Shown piece by piece: positions 7,798 to 15,655 of a DNA stretch of 23,578 nucleotides (its first letter is position 1; every line of letters begins with the position of its first letter). The notes beneath the pieces were generated by a model that had not been told where the DNA came from, did not search any database, and worked only from the letters and a program-made list of their open reading frames with translations. This DNA comes from CAYOCE01 sp964402405 (lineage in GTDB: Bacteria; Pseudomonadota; Alphaproteobacteria; UBA7879), in assembly GCA_964402405.1 (NCBI GenBank), contig CAYOCE010000016.1, positions 1 to 23,578 on the forward strand, given 5' to 3'. The position numbers and the translations under genes are program-made.

Positions 7798-8820
7798 ATG
7801 TACGTAAACACATTAGAACTTTTAAAGACAACCCCTAGAACATGGCTTGTAACGGGGGTTGCGGGATTCATCGGATCTAACCTTTTGAAAACCCTCCTAT
7901 CCCTAGATCAACGGGTGGTGGGGCTCGATAATTTTGCCACAGGATTTCAGCACAATATAGATGGCGTGCTGAAGGAAGTTGGGGCAGAACATGCTAAAAA
8001 TTTTACCTTTATTTATGGGGATATTTGTTCCTTAGATACCTGTAAGGAGGCTATTAAAAATGTGGATGCAATCCTCCATCAGGCTGCCTTGGGCAGTGTT
8101 CCTAGATCTCTGAAGGATCCTATCGCTACTAATCGGACTAATGTGGATGGCTTCTTGAACATGTTAGTTGCCGCAAAGGATGCCGGGGTTAGCCGTATTG
8201 TTTATGCCTCCTCTAGTTCTGTGTATGGGGACTCCCCTACTCTACCTAAGGTTGAAACCCACCAGGGCAATTTGCTCTCCCCCTATTCCGTTTCCAAATA
8301 CACCGATGAGCTTTATGCCAATACGTTTGCCAGAAATTATCCATTGGAGGTCATTGGCCTTCGGTATTTCAACGTCTTTGGCCCCCGACAAAATCCCACA
8401 GGCCCCTATGCGGCGGTGATTCCCCTATGGATCCAATCTTTATTGAGTAATAATCCCGCGATTATTAACGGGGATGGGGAAACCAGCCGGGATTTTTGTT
8501 TCATCGAAAATGCCATTCAGGCCAATATCCTTGCAGCCACTACCACCAACATTGACGCTGTAAACCAGGTCTATAATGTGGCCTTTGGCGAGCAAACAAC
8601 GCTGAACACCCTTTATTCCATTATTCGCGAAGGGTTGAGTGTTAATACCACTCCTGAATACAGAGATTTCCGAGGGGGGGATGTGCGTCATTCCTTAGCT
8701 AATATTGACAAAGCCAAATCTTTACTAGGCTATTCTCCCCGCTATAGTGTCCGGCAAGGATTAGAAATCACCCTCGATTGGTATAAAAATGCAAAAGACC
8801 ATTCTCATCATTGCGAGTGA
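7798..8820 (+). CDS. wbpP: UDP-N-acetylglucosamine 4-epimerase (WbpP/TviC-like)
   Basis: A 340-residue short-chain dehydrogenase-type sugar-nucleotide epimerase. The NAD-binding GVAGFIG glycine motif lies at about residues 20-26, the catalytic Ser region ASSSSVYG at 137-144, and the Tyr163/Lys167 pair in SPYSVSKY. Diagnostic segments VVGLDNFATG, ALGSVPRS, GLRYFNVFGPRQNP and INGDGETSRDFC closely match WbpP of Pseudomonas and TviC of Salmonella as I recall them. Those enzymes interconvert UDP-GlcNAc and UDP-GalNAc (or the uronic acids). The enzyme is cytoplasmic and makes the donor for a surface glycan. The downstream glycosyltransferase overlaps it by 32 bases, so the two are one transcription unit. 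The ATG has AAGGA 5 bases upstream. Confidence 0.9.
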   Translation: MYVNTLELLKTTPRTWLVTGVAGFIGSNLLKTLLSLDQRVVGLDNFATGFQHNIDGVLKEVGAEHAKNFTFIYGDICSLDTCKEAIKNVDAILHQAALGSVPRSLKDPIATNRTNVDGFLNMLVAAKDAGVSRIVYASSSSVYGDSPTLPKVETHQGNLLSPYSVSKYTDELYANTFARNYPLEVIGLRYFNVFGPRQNPTGPYAAVIPLWIQSLLSNNPAIINGDGETSRDFCFIENAIQANILAATTTNIDAVNQVYNVAFGEQTTLNTLYSIIREGLSVNTTPEYRDFRGGDVRHSLANIDKAKSLLGYSPRYSVRQGLEITLDWYKNAKDHSHHCE

Positions 8821-9910
8821 TCCTTGGACATTAGTGCGCTTCCGACTAGAACTAATGGAGGCCATGGTCTACAACGGTCATAGGGTTTATGCAGTTACCC
8901 CTATCACTGATAAATTTTCGGAAATTCAAATGGCATTAGGTAAAAAAGGGATTATCCTTCATCCTATCTTCCTAAAAAATACAGGGGTGAATCCCTTACA
9001 TGACATAGTAACTCTGTTTGATTTGGGGCGCTTGATTTTAAAGATACGGCCATCGGTTGTGTTTTCTTATACTTTAAAGCCCGTCTTGTATGGATCCTTA
9101 ATAGCACGAGTTTTCCATGTCAAATCTATTTTTTCCATGATCACGGGCCTGGGATATGTGTTTACAGAACAGACACCCATTATCAAAAAAATTGTGAGTA
9201 TCCTTTATAAGATTTCCTTAAAAGCAAATAACAAAGTTTTTTTTCAAAACCCCGATGATCGAGATCTATTTATTCAGGAGAAATTAATCGAAGAAAATAA
9301 ATCTATAATCGTTCATGGGTCAGGGGTAGACCTGGATCATTATGAATTCACACCCCTTACACCCACCAAGAGTCCCGAGTTTTTATTCATCGGACGCCTG
9401 CTGAAAAAGAAAGGCATTGTGGAGTATATCCAGGCCGCGGAAATCTTGAAAGCCAAGTATCCAAAGACCTCTTATAAAATATTGGGGGACATTCACCCCA
9501 ATCCATCTTCTCTAAGCCACGAGGAAATTGCTGCTCTCAACCAAAAAAATATTGTGCAGTATTTGGGCAAAGTAAATGACGTGCGCCCTGCCTTGAAATC
9601 CTGCACGGTATTTGTGTTGCCGTCTTACCGGGAGGGAACGCCCCGGGCTGTTTTAGAGGCGCTCGCCATGGGAAGATCTATTGTGACAACAGATGTTCCA
9701 GGATGTCGGGAGACTGTTATAGACGGAAGAAACGGATATTTGGTTCCCCCGAAAAATGCTGAAGCTTTAGCAGAGGCCATGGAGAAGTTTATTCTAGATC
9801 CTGACTTAGCTGTTAAAATGGGTGCCGCCAGCCGTAAACTCGCCCAGGAAAAATATGATGTCCATCAGGTGAATCGGGTGATTCTAGGCGAGATGGGGTT
9901 ATTAAAATAG
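8789..9910 (+). CDS. GT4-family glycosyltransferase (PglA/capsule type)
   Basis: A 373-residue GT-B glycosyltransferase. The amino-terminal Rossmann half starts TILIIASDPW and includes SMITGLGYVF. The carboxy-terminal half shows FIGRLLKKKGIVEYIQA, and the EX7E nucleotide-sugar motif is EGTPRAVLE (Glu282 and Glu290), followed by GCRETVIDGRNGYLVPP. This is the family of PglA-like and WbuB-like enzymes, which add HexNAc residues to undecaprenyl-linked glycans at the cytoplasmic membrane. Paired with the epimerase, transfer of GalNAc or GalNAcA is a reasonable guess, but acceptor and donor are not proven by sequence. The start overlaps the epimerase; the ATG is kept because the first beta strand begins immediately after it. 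No strong ribosome-binding site is visible, consistent with translational coupling. Confidence 0.88.
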   Translation: MQKTILIIASDPWTLVRFRLELMEAMVYNGHRVYAVTPITDKFSEIQMALGKKGIILHPIFLKNTGVNPLHDIVTLFDLGRLILKIRPSVVFSYTLKPVLYGSLIARVFHVKSIFSMITGLGYVFTEQTPIIKKIVSILYKISLKANNKVFFQNPDDRDLFIQEKLIEENKSIIVHGSGVDLDHYEFTPLTPTKSPEFLFIGRLLKKKGIVEYIQAAEILKAKYPKTSYKILGDIHPNPSSLSHEEIAALNQKNIVQYLGKVNDVRPALKSCTVFVLPSYREGTPRAVLEALAMGRSIVTTDVPGCRETVIDGRNGYLVPPKNAEALAEAMEKFILDPDLAVKMGAASRKLAQEKYDVHQVNRVILGEMGLLK

Positions 9911-9955
9911 AAAAAAGAGAAAGGAGCCAATGTCCTCCCTTCCCTTATGATTTTT

Positions 9956-10621
9956 CTAGTGCAGCTGTATATCTGGGACTTCAACTGTCATCACAAAAGA
10001 GCGCCCATCATTTAAAAGACCTTCTAACATAATCTCTCGATAGTCAGCCCCAACATAAACAGCTTTTGTAAAGCCTGGTTTTTCCCAATGGTAATTCATA
10101 AAGAAACTTTTACGAATATTCATTCTAGGACCAGTAAAGACAAAAGATATCTCTGATATAGGGATTCTTTCTGCATTTACCTTATTGTCTATAATGACCA
10201 GAATATAATCCCCTATTCTCTGCATTGTTGGATGTAAAGCCCTTACTGAGAAACTTAACGGTTGTACTTCCCCTATATGCCTTAATGCTGGTGGCTCTCT
10301 TGATGGATCCCGTTGTTGAGAAAACTTGAAAACTTCCTTGTCTTCCTCCATTTTTTTAGTCACAAAAATGGAATGCCATCCTTCAACTTCAATAATATTA
10401 TGGTCAGAATTATCGATGAAAGAAAAACGCTCAGGGATTATTATGCGTCCCTCCCGTATATTCTCTCCAATAGCAAAGTCGATAACATTACGAATTTCAT
10501 TATCAATTCCATGATCTCCCAAACTACGGACTATGTTGTGACCTCCTGGCTGCGCAGCTGTCGTATCATTCAGCACAAATAAACTTAAGATTATAAAAGA
10601 CCACATTTTGTATTTATTCAT
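9956..10621 (-). CDS. Secreted protein of unknown function
   Basis: A 221-residue protein. It has a signal peptide (MNKYKMWSFIILSLFVLNDT, cleavage probably after TTAA), so it is exported. The mature part is mixed alpha/beta with a segment of alternating hydrophobic residues near the carboxy end (about 135-220), which may be a beta-sandwich. There are no Cys residues, catalytic motifs or repeats, and I do not recognise a family. GGGAG lies 7 bases before the ATG. The gene is convergent with the glycosyltransferase (45-base gap) and follows the Mrp gene on the same strand across an AT-rich spacer of about 83 bases. Confidence 0.75.
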   Translation of the reverse strand: MNKYKMWSFIILSLFVLNDTTAAQPGGHNIVRSLGDHGIDNEIRNVIDFAIGENIREGRIIIPERFSFIDNSDHNIIEVEGWHSIFVTKKMEEDKEVFKFSQQRDPSREPPALRHIGEVQPLSFSVRALHPTMQRIGDYILVIIDNKVNAERIPISEISFVFTGPRMNIRKSFFMNYHWEKPGFTKAVYVGADYREIMLEGLLNDGRSFVMTVEVPDIQLH

Positions 10622-10704
10622 TTTTTATCTCCCAATTTAAATTATATAATAATGATACAATATTTTTTATATTATTTAAATAGTTATATACTTTATTCAT
10701 GTGA

Positions 10705-11739
10705 CTACGTCTGCTCCATTATTTTTAACATTAATTCCTTCCCTATAGCTTCGTAATATCTTTGGATTTTTTCTAAATCATTGGCAATATGCCCATCTGT
10801 TGCCATTCTGATATTCATATCCAGAGGAATAGCCCCTAAAAAAGGAACATCGAGTTTCTTTGCCATTACCTGCGCCCCCCCTTCCCCAAAAATGGGAACC
10901 ATATGATTACAGTTGGGGCAGTGATAGAGACTCATATTTTCAATGAGTCCCAAAATGGGAACCCCTGTTTTTTGAAACATGTGAATCCCTTTCAGCGCAT
11001 CAATCAATGCCAAATCCTGGGGGGTTGTGACAATAACAGCCCCTGTTAAAGGGCAGGATTGACTTAGGGTTAAGTGCGCATCCCCTGTCCCTGGGGGCAT
11101 ATCGATAACGAGAGCATCCAAAGATCCCCAAGCCACATCCTTCAGCAATTGTCTTATGGCCGTCTGCACCATGGGTCCCCGCCAAATTAAGGGCTGCTCT
11201 GGGTCAATCAGGAATCCCATGGACATAATTGCGAGATCCATTTTTTGAATAGGGATCAAGTGCCCATTTTTTAATTCAGGTTTTTCTGTAATATCAAAAA
11301 TCTTAGGGATGGAGGGGCCATAAATATCCGCATCCATCAACCCAACCCTAAGCCCATGATCTTTCAAAGCCAGCGCCACATAAGCAGCCGTGGTCGATTT
11401 TCCAACCCCTCCCTTCCCTGAGGCAACAGCAATGATATTTTTAATGTGGGGTAGATCTATTTTTCCGGAGGGACTGGGTTTTTTGGGGGGATTCATGGGC
11501 TTATGATTTGTAAAAAGGATTTTGATATCTTTAACATCTTCTATATCTTCCAAGACCTTATGAATATCTGCCTGTAGTTGGGGGATTTGATTTTGAAGAT
11601 GATTTGGCACCTCAATCATCAAGGTAATTTGATCACTTTGCACAATAATTTCTATCACCATCTCCATTTGAAATGGAGATTCCTGGGGAATAGATTGCAA
11701 CACTTTTTTGATATCTTGGATTGTTATCATCATTTCCAT
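10705..11739 (-). CDS. apbC: Mrp/ApbC/NBP35-family Fe-S cluster carrier ATPase
   Basis: A 344-residue P-loop ATPase that holds and delivers [4Fe-4S] clusters to cytoplasmic apoproteins. Residues 1-80 are a diverged MIP18/DUF59-like domain. After a Pro/Lys-rich linker comes the deviant Walker A SGKGGVGKST (about 107-116), then MDADIYGPSIP (135-145) and the switch motif IDMPPGTGDAHLTLSQ (212-227). The CPNC pair (Cys274 and Cys277) that bridges the cluster in the dimer is present. Family length and motifs are standard. Several ATGs lie close together at the start (ATG GAA ATG ATG) and no clear ribosome-binding site separates them, so the exact start may be up to three codons later. It is divergent from the DegP-like gene. 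Confidence 0.93.
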   Translation of the reverse strand: MEMMITIQDIKKVLQSIPQESPFQMEMVIEIIVQSDQITLMIEVPNHLQNQIPQLQADIHKVLEDIEDVKDIKILFTNHKPMNPPKKPSPSGKIDLPHIKNIIAVASGKGGVGKSTTAAYVALALKDHGLRVGLMDADIYGPSIPKIFDITEKPELKNGHLIPIQKMDLAIMSMGFLIDPEQPLIWRGPMVQTAIRQLLKDVAWGSLDALVIDMPPGTGDAHLTLSQSCPLTGAVIVTTPQDLALIDALKGIHMFQKTGVPILGLIENMSLYHCPNCNHMVPIFGEGGAQVMAKKLDVPFLGAIPLDMNIRMATDGHIANDLEKIQRYYEAIGKELMLKIMEQT

Positions 11740-11769
11740 ATTAATAATTGATTTTTAAATTTTTTTCAG

Positions 11770-11797
11770 CATATAAATTTCTTGAGCCTTACAACAA
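11770..11797 (-). promoter_or_regulatory. Possible promoter for the Mrp gene
   Basis: On the minus strand TTGTTG (11797-11792) and TATATG (11775-11770) are 16 bases apart, about 30 bases before the start codon. Both boxes are imperfect and the region is AT-rich, so this is tentative. Confidence 0.3.
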
Positions 11798-11838
11798 TGC
11801 TCCGCCAATCCACCCCTTAAAAGGATAAAATACCTGTC

Positions 11839-13203
11839 ATGTACCTTCGTTTTTTTTATCTATGGATTTTCCTAATCCTTGCACCCACTAATGTTGCTGC
11901 GCAATCCTTTGCTCCACTGGTGGCCCGGGTTACTCCCTCCGTTGTCAGCATCATTTCCTATGGTCAAGATCCTGAAAGAGACCTGGGGAAAATTCACGCC
12001 CTTTATACCCAAGATGGGGAAGTCTATGGATCTGGATTTATTATCCATCACGATGGATATATCGTGACAAATTTTCATAATGTTAAAAATGCCACTAGTA
12101 TCAAAGTGGTTTTACAAGACAGTACTATTTATGAGGGCATTTTAGTAGGTAAGGATACTTTAACAGATTTAGCTGTCTTAAAAATCCATGCCCATAAAAA
12201 ATTACCTGCCCTAAGATGGGGAAACTCAGACGAACTACGGGTGGGGGATTGGATTTTAGTGATAGGCAACCCTTTTGGATTTGAGGGAACGGTTACAACC
12301 GGCATCATCTCTGCAAAATCGAGGCAAATTTCAGATCCCTCTTTGGGTATTAATGGCGGAAACTCTATACCAGGGTTTTTGCAAACCGATGCCTCTATTA
12401 GCGTTGGTAGTTCTGGGGGGCCCATGATTGATATGAAGGGATCCGTGGTAGGCGTGAATACCATTTTTGTCTCCCCAACTGATGGGAGCTCGGGTTTGGG
12501 ATTTGCCATTCCTGCAGCTGTTGCAAGCCCCGTTGTCAGAGCTCTTCAAAAACAAGGTGAGATCAAGCGCCCCTGGGTTGGTGTTGATGTACAAAAAGTA
12601 ACAGAAAGAATTGCAAGATATATGGATATGCCAAAACCCAAGGGAGCCTTGGTAATTGGCGTTTCCACCAGGGGCCCTGGAATTGATGCCAGAATTCAAG
12701 TGGGTGATGTGATCCTTACCATCAATGGCAGGGAAATTGTGGATGCAAAAGATTTTCCTAAACATATTTCAAAGCTTACTATTGGCCAAGATGCTCAATT
12801 TTTAATTCAGCGTAAAAATCAAAAAATAAAAACTTTGGTTCATGTTATAGAAACACCTACCGATCGCGGCCTAAAGGGCATATCAAAAGAAATTGAATTT
12901 TTGAAAAATATAGGACCTTCTAACCAATATGGGCTAAAGATGCTTTCCTTGACACCCTCTCTAAAGTCATCTTTAGGGCTAGGGGCCGTCCAAGAGGGTA
13001 AAGTATGGATCGAGGACGTTTCAACAGATAAAACCAGTATTCTGCCCAATTCTATTCTCTTGACCATTAACCATGTGTTAGCTGAATCCCCTAAGCATGC
13101 AGAGAGGCTAATCGAAGAAAGTTTTGCGAATAATCCTGATCGTCCTATTTTATGTCTACTCGTCAAAGATGGACATCAATACTTTGCAACCATTGACTCA
13201 TAA
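11839..13203 (+). CDS. DegP/HtrA-like periplasmic serine protease
   Basis: A 454-residue protein. A signal peptide occupies about residues 1-21 (cleaved after NVAA). The trypsin-like domain has the triad His80 (in TNFHNV), Asp110 (in DLAVLKI) and Ser192 (in VGSSGGPM). The usual GNSGGP is GSSGGP here, which keeps the nucleophile. A first PDZ domain spans about residues 245-335 (GALVIGVSTRGPGIDARIQV, GDVILTINGREI). A weaker second PDZ-like region follows to the end. It probably degrades or refolds damaged envelope proteins. It is shorter than E. coli DegP (474 residues) but has the same architecture. The AzoR-like gene starts 17 bases downstream, so they are probably cotranscribed. The best upstream AAGGA is about 14 bases from the ATG, longer than ideal. 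Confidence 0.9.
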   Translation: MYLRFFYLWIFLILAPTNVAAQSFAPLVARVTPSVVSIISYGQDPERDLGKIHALYTQDGEVYGSGFIIHHDGYIVTNFHNVKNATSIKVVLQDSTIYEGILVGKDTLTDLAVLKIHAHKKLPALRWGNSDELRVGDWILVIGNPFGFEGTVTTGIISAKSRQISDPSLGINGGNSIPGFLQTDASISVGSSGGPMIDMKGSVVGVNTIFVSPTDGSSGLGFAIPAAVASPVVRALQKQGEIKRPWVGVDVQKVTERIARYMDMPKPKGALVIGVSTRGPGIDARIQVGDVILTINGREIVDAKDFPKHISKLTIGQDAQFLIQRKNQKIKTLVHVIETPTDRGLKGISKEIEFLKNIGPSNQYGLKMLSLTPSLKSSLGLGAVQEGKVWIEDVSTDKTSILPNSILLTINHVLAESPKHAERLIEESFANNPDRPILCLLVKDGHQYFATIDS

Positions 13204-13220
13204 CATTAGGAGATAGTCTC

Positions 13221-13838
13221 ATGAAAACGCTGCTCGTTCATTATTTACCATCTGGCGAGAGCTCTAAAACGAAAAAACTGGTCGATGTGTTTTTGAAAGC
13301 AGTTGAAGATTCTCCTGTTGAAACGCTGGATTTACTGCAAACACAAGTGCCATTTTTTAACCTTGTCAGTATGGCTGCCTACCGCAAACGTAATTATCAA
13401 GGACAAGTGCTAGATTCAACCGAAACCAAAAGCCTTGAAATTCAAGATCGATTGATGCGTCAGTTCAAATCAGCAGATGTGATTGTCATGGCCCATCCCA
13501 TGCATAACTTTGGAATCCCAGGATTGGTAAAAATGTATTTAGATGCTGTTATTTTAAAAGGCGAAACTTTTGAGCCTGGCAAAAAAATGATGGCAGGAAA
13601 AAAATCTTTGACTCTATTCACCTCCGGAGGGATCTATACCCCAGATTTTGTAAACCTGGATTATCCTAACCTAGATACTCTCACCGTAAGTGCAAAGATC
13701 AATTTTAGGTTCATGGGGGTTGATGAAGCTGAAGTCATTGGAACATCGTTAATGGACCCCACAAAAGCCCCTGAGCGTCTGGAGGAAGCAAGTCAAAAAA
13801 TCCATGCCCTTATTGGAAGATGGTATAAAACTTTATAA
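13221..13838 (+). CDS. FMN-dependent NADH:quinone/azo oxidoreductase (AzoR-like)
   Basis: A 205-residue flavodoxin-fold protein. The first beta strand and phosphate-binding loop are KTLLVHYLPSGESSKTKKL. The family's flavin-binding segment is AHPMHNFGIPGLVKMYLDAV (about 93-112), corresponding to PMYNFGIPSQLKAWID in E. coli AzoR, and TSGGIY follows at about 134. Such enzymes transfer two electrons from NAD(P)H to quinones or azo compounds and protect against thiol or quinone stress; they are cytoplasmic. AGGAGA lies 6-7 bases before the ATG. The position directly after the envelope protease gene would fit a stress operon, but that is inference. Confidence 0.87.
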   Translation: MKTLLVHYLPSGESSKTKKLVDVFLKAVEDSPVETLDLLQTQVPFFNLVSMAAYRKRNYQGQVLDSTETKSLEIQDRLMRQFKSADVIVMAHPMHNFGIPGLVKMYLDAVILKGETFEPGKKMMAGKKSLTLFTSGGIYTPDFVNLDYPNLDTLTVSAKINFRFMGVDEAEVIGTSLMDPTKAPERLEEASQKIHALIGRWYKTL

Positions 13839-13910
13839 TAAAGAAAAAAAGTCTTAAACATCAATAAGTTGTGATATTTTCTGATAAAAGTCTAGGATAA
13901 ATTCAAGATA

Positions 13911-13939
13911 TTTACATAGTAATGGCTGCTTTTTAGGAT
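13911..13939 (+). promoter_or_regulatory. Candidate promoter of the alaX-regulator pair
   Basis: TTTACA (13911-13916) and TAGGAT (13934-13939) are separated by 17 bases, placing transcription start near 13946. That is downstream of the TTG that would give a longer AlaX, and therefore supports the ATG at 14006. Confidence 0.4.
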
Positions 13940-14005
13940 ATATTGATCATAGAAATCTCCAATATCATTTGGCATCCTCCTATTACAAAAGGAGCAGGGA
14001 ATTGG

Positions 14006-14665
14006 ATGACGAAGCTATTATATTTGGATCACCCTGAGTGGATGACCTATGAAACAACTCTAAGTAACACAGGAAAGGACGACCGAGGGTTATACCTGGT
14101 ACCTAAAGAAACCATTTTCTACCCACAAGGAGGTGGACAGCCCTCAGATCAAGGATACATAGAAATTGGAGAGGTTCACATTAATATACACTTTGTAAGG
14201 CAAGTAGATTCAGAAGTGCGTCATTACGTGGATTTTTACCAACTTAATTGGATAAATCAGAGCGTAACATTACATGTGGAAGAAAAAAGAAGGCAACTAA
14301 ATACCAGATACCATACGGCAGGACATCTAATTGGGTGTGTTGTGGAAAGCTTGTTTCCCAACTGTAAGGCCATCAAGGGACATCAGTTTCCAAGAGAGGC
14401 CTATGTGGAGTTTGAGGGAATTATCAATCCCTCTGAAGAAATTTTGGAGACGTTACAACGCAAGGTATCATTTGATACCTCAAGAAATTTGAAAGTTAAT
14501 CGTTTAGAAGCTTCTGACATGGTTCGAGCAATTGAAATCGAGAGATATCCTCCTGTGCCCTGTGGAGGAACACATGTATCAGAGTTACAGGAGATTGGGA
14601 TAGTTACGATTACCAAAATAAAACCGAAGGGGGGAAATACAAAAATTTCCTATGGAATTATATGA
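14006..14665 (+). CDS. alaX: AlaX-type alanyl-tRNA editing protein
   Basis: A 219-residue free-standing editing domain that hydrolyses Ser- or Gly-tRNA(Ala). Zinc ligands are visible as HTAGH (His103, His107) and CGGTH (Cys186, His190). The upstream part carries the conserved TIFYPQGGGQPSDQG segment (about 36-50) of the AlaX/AlaRS editing fold. No aminoacylation domain is present, so this is not a broken alaS. I chose the ATG at 14006 because AGGAG and AGGGA lie just upstream and the family's first strand (LLYLDHPEWMTYETTL) starts there; a TTG 63 bases earlier would add an atypical leader. Its last four bases overlap the start of the winged-helix regulator gene (ATGA), indicating coupled translation. 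Confidence 0.88.
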   Translation: MTKLLYLDHPEWMTYETTLSNTGKDDRGLYLVPKETIFYPQGGGQPSDQGYIEIGEVHINIHFVRQVDSEVRHYVDFYQLNWINQSVTLHVEEKRRQLNTRYHTAGHLIGCVVESLFPNCKAIKGHQFPREAYVEFEGIINPSEEILETLQRKVSFDTSRNLKVNRLEASDMVRAIEIERYPPVPCGGTHVSELQEIGIVTITKIKPKGGNTKISYGII

Positions 14666-15435
14666 AAAAGACTTTGACCTTGTTGGACACAAAAACTCAA
14701 ATCCTTTATACCATTGATGGAGCTTCTTTTGTGTGCCGCATGGAAGAAGATAATGTAGTGAGGGAAACACGCCTTAAACCATTTCAGGTAGCAATTCTTT
14801 ATGCCCTTTTTGATTCTCACCCTAACCCGCTACGATATGACGCTATCGAAAAACATCTGAAACAATATCAATTAGCCTGTCCAGACAATACACGACTGCA
14901 TCGCAAAGTTTCAGAAATTAGAACTACACTTGCAAAGCTGCACCCCAAAATATCTCCTAATTTTATTCAGAATACGCGAGGAGTTGGGTACAGCTTACCC
15001 CTCTCCCTTAGGTCTCCTCATGTGGAGGAGCCCATTGAAAAAACTATTTTTAAAAATAAAGTACTTGAAGAATCGTGTCAAAAATTAGAAGCCCTCATTC
15101 AACAATCCATTCATTTAACCAAAAACGCGAGAATCATTAAACAAAATGATGTCTTTATTATAGGTCGTACTCCGTTCAAAGAAGAGTTATTTCATCAAAT
15201 AGAATTATTTGATGCCACAACCCAAATAATTCTAAAAGAAATGCACACTCATCCTGCAGATTTCATCACCCTACGTTTAAAGCATCTGTTGGCAAAGCTA
15301 GGAACTTATATCGGCCTCGCTCGAATCAGCGAATACCCCATTTCCCTCAGTAGCTGGCAAGATTGGTTTTCCCAGGAAGTGTGGGGGGTCTTCCATGAAA
15401 TCAAAAAACTCATGAAAGAAGGCGAGCGTATTTAA
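14662..15435 (+). CDS. Winged-helix (OmpR-type) DNA-binding protein without a receiver domain
   Basis: A 257-residue protein. Residues about 30-115 form an OmpR/PhoB-type winged helix: LKPFQVAILYALFDSHPNPL (entry helix), HRKVSEIRTTLAKLHPKI (recognition helix) and FIQNTRGVGYSL (wing). There is no amino-terminal receiver; the protein starts with a short beta-rich stretch. The remaining 140 residues are mainly helical with no family I recognise, possibly a sensor or oligomerisation domain. The start ATG overlaps the alaX stop by 4 bases. An OmpR-type protein without a receiver must be controlled by something other than standard phosphotransfer. The spacer just downstream carries repeats suited to such a protein. 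Confidence 0.8.
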   Translation: MKKTLTLLDTKTQILYTIDGASFVCRMEEDNVVRETRLKPFQVAILYALFDSHPNPLRYDAIEKHLKQYQLACPDNTRLHRKVSEIRTTLAKLHPKISPNFIQNTRGVGYSLPLSLRSPHVEEPIEKTIFKNKVLEESCQKLEALIQQSIHLTKNARIIKQNDVFIIGRTPFKEELFHQIELFDATTQIILKEMHTHPADFITLRLKHLLAKLGTYIGLARISEYPISLSSWQDWFSQEVWGVFHEIKKLMKEGERI

Positions 15436-15461
15436 GCTCTGTCACAAACAGAATGTGCCAT

Positions 15462-15506
15462 ATTGTGCAACAATGAAATAAAAAAACTTGCACAATCTTG
15501 CACAAT
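15462..15506. promoter_or_regulatory. Possible operator: phased direct repeats plus an inverted copy
   Basis: CTTGCACAAT occurs twice in tandem (15487-15496 and 15497-15506), one helical turn apart. An inverted copy, ATTGTGCAA, lies at 15462-15470. Tandem sites with a 10-bp pitch are how OmpR-family proteins bind DNA. The array is 26 bases after the winged-helix gene and about 170 bases upstream of the promoter of the next gene. Confidence 0.45.
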
Positions 15507-15539
15507 CCATTCTTGCCTTATAAACTTTTTCGGCATATG

Positions 15540-15568
15540 CCTCCAAAATAGTTAAACTATTTTGGAGG
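15540..15568. repeat. 29-bp perfect palindrome in the spacer after the regulator gene
   Basis: CCTCCAAAATAGTT (15540-15553), central A, then AACTATTTTGGAGG (15555-15568). All 14 positions of the arms match, and pairing continues outward by three more positions if one G-T is allowed. As RNA it would be a strong hairpin. No T-run follows on either strand, so a simple intrinsic terminator is unlikely. It may be an operator for a dimeric protein, a transcript 3'-end stabiliser, or part of a mobile palindrome. Confidence 0.8.
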
Positions 15569-15655
15569 TATGAAATACATTTCTAAAAATTTGAAGACGG
15601 AAAATCCTTTAAATTAGACTTAGAAAAACCTCTTTAAACGAATAAAATTTTTACT

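Noticed and set aside
9911..9955. A bidirectional terminator between the convergent glycosyltransferase and secreted protein genes.
   Set aside because: The best stem is GGAG/CTCC, four pairs only, although A- and T-rich stretches flank it.
10622..10704. A promoter in the AT-rich spacer upstream of the 9956-10621 gene (TATAAT on the minus strand at 10646-10641).
   Set aside because: It would place the transcript start on top of the ribosome-binding site and has no -35 box; the AT-richness makes chance matches likely.
13943..14005. An amino-terminal extension of AlaX from a TTG at 13943.
   Set aside because: No ribosome-binding site, it lies upstream of the likely transcription start, and the added 21 residues do not fit the family; the ATG at 14006 has good signals.
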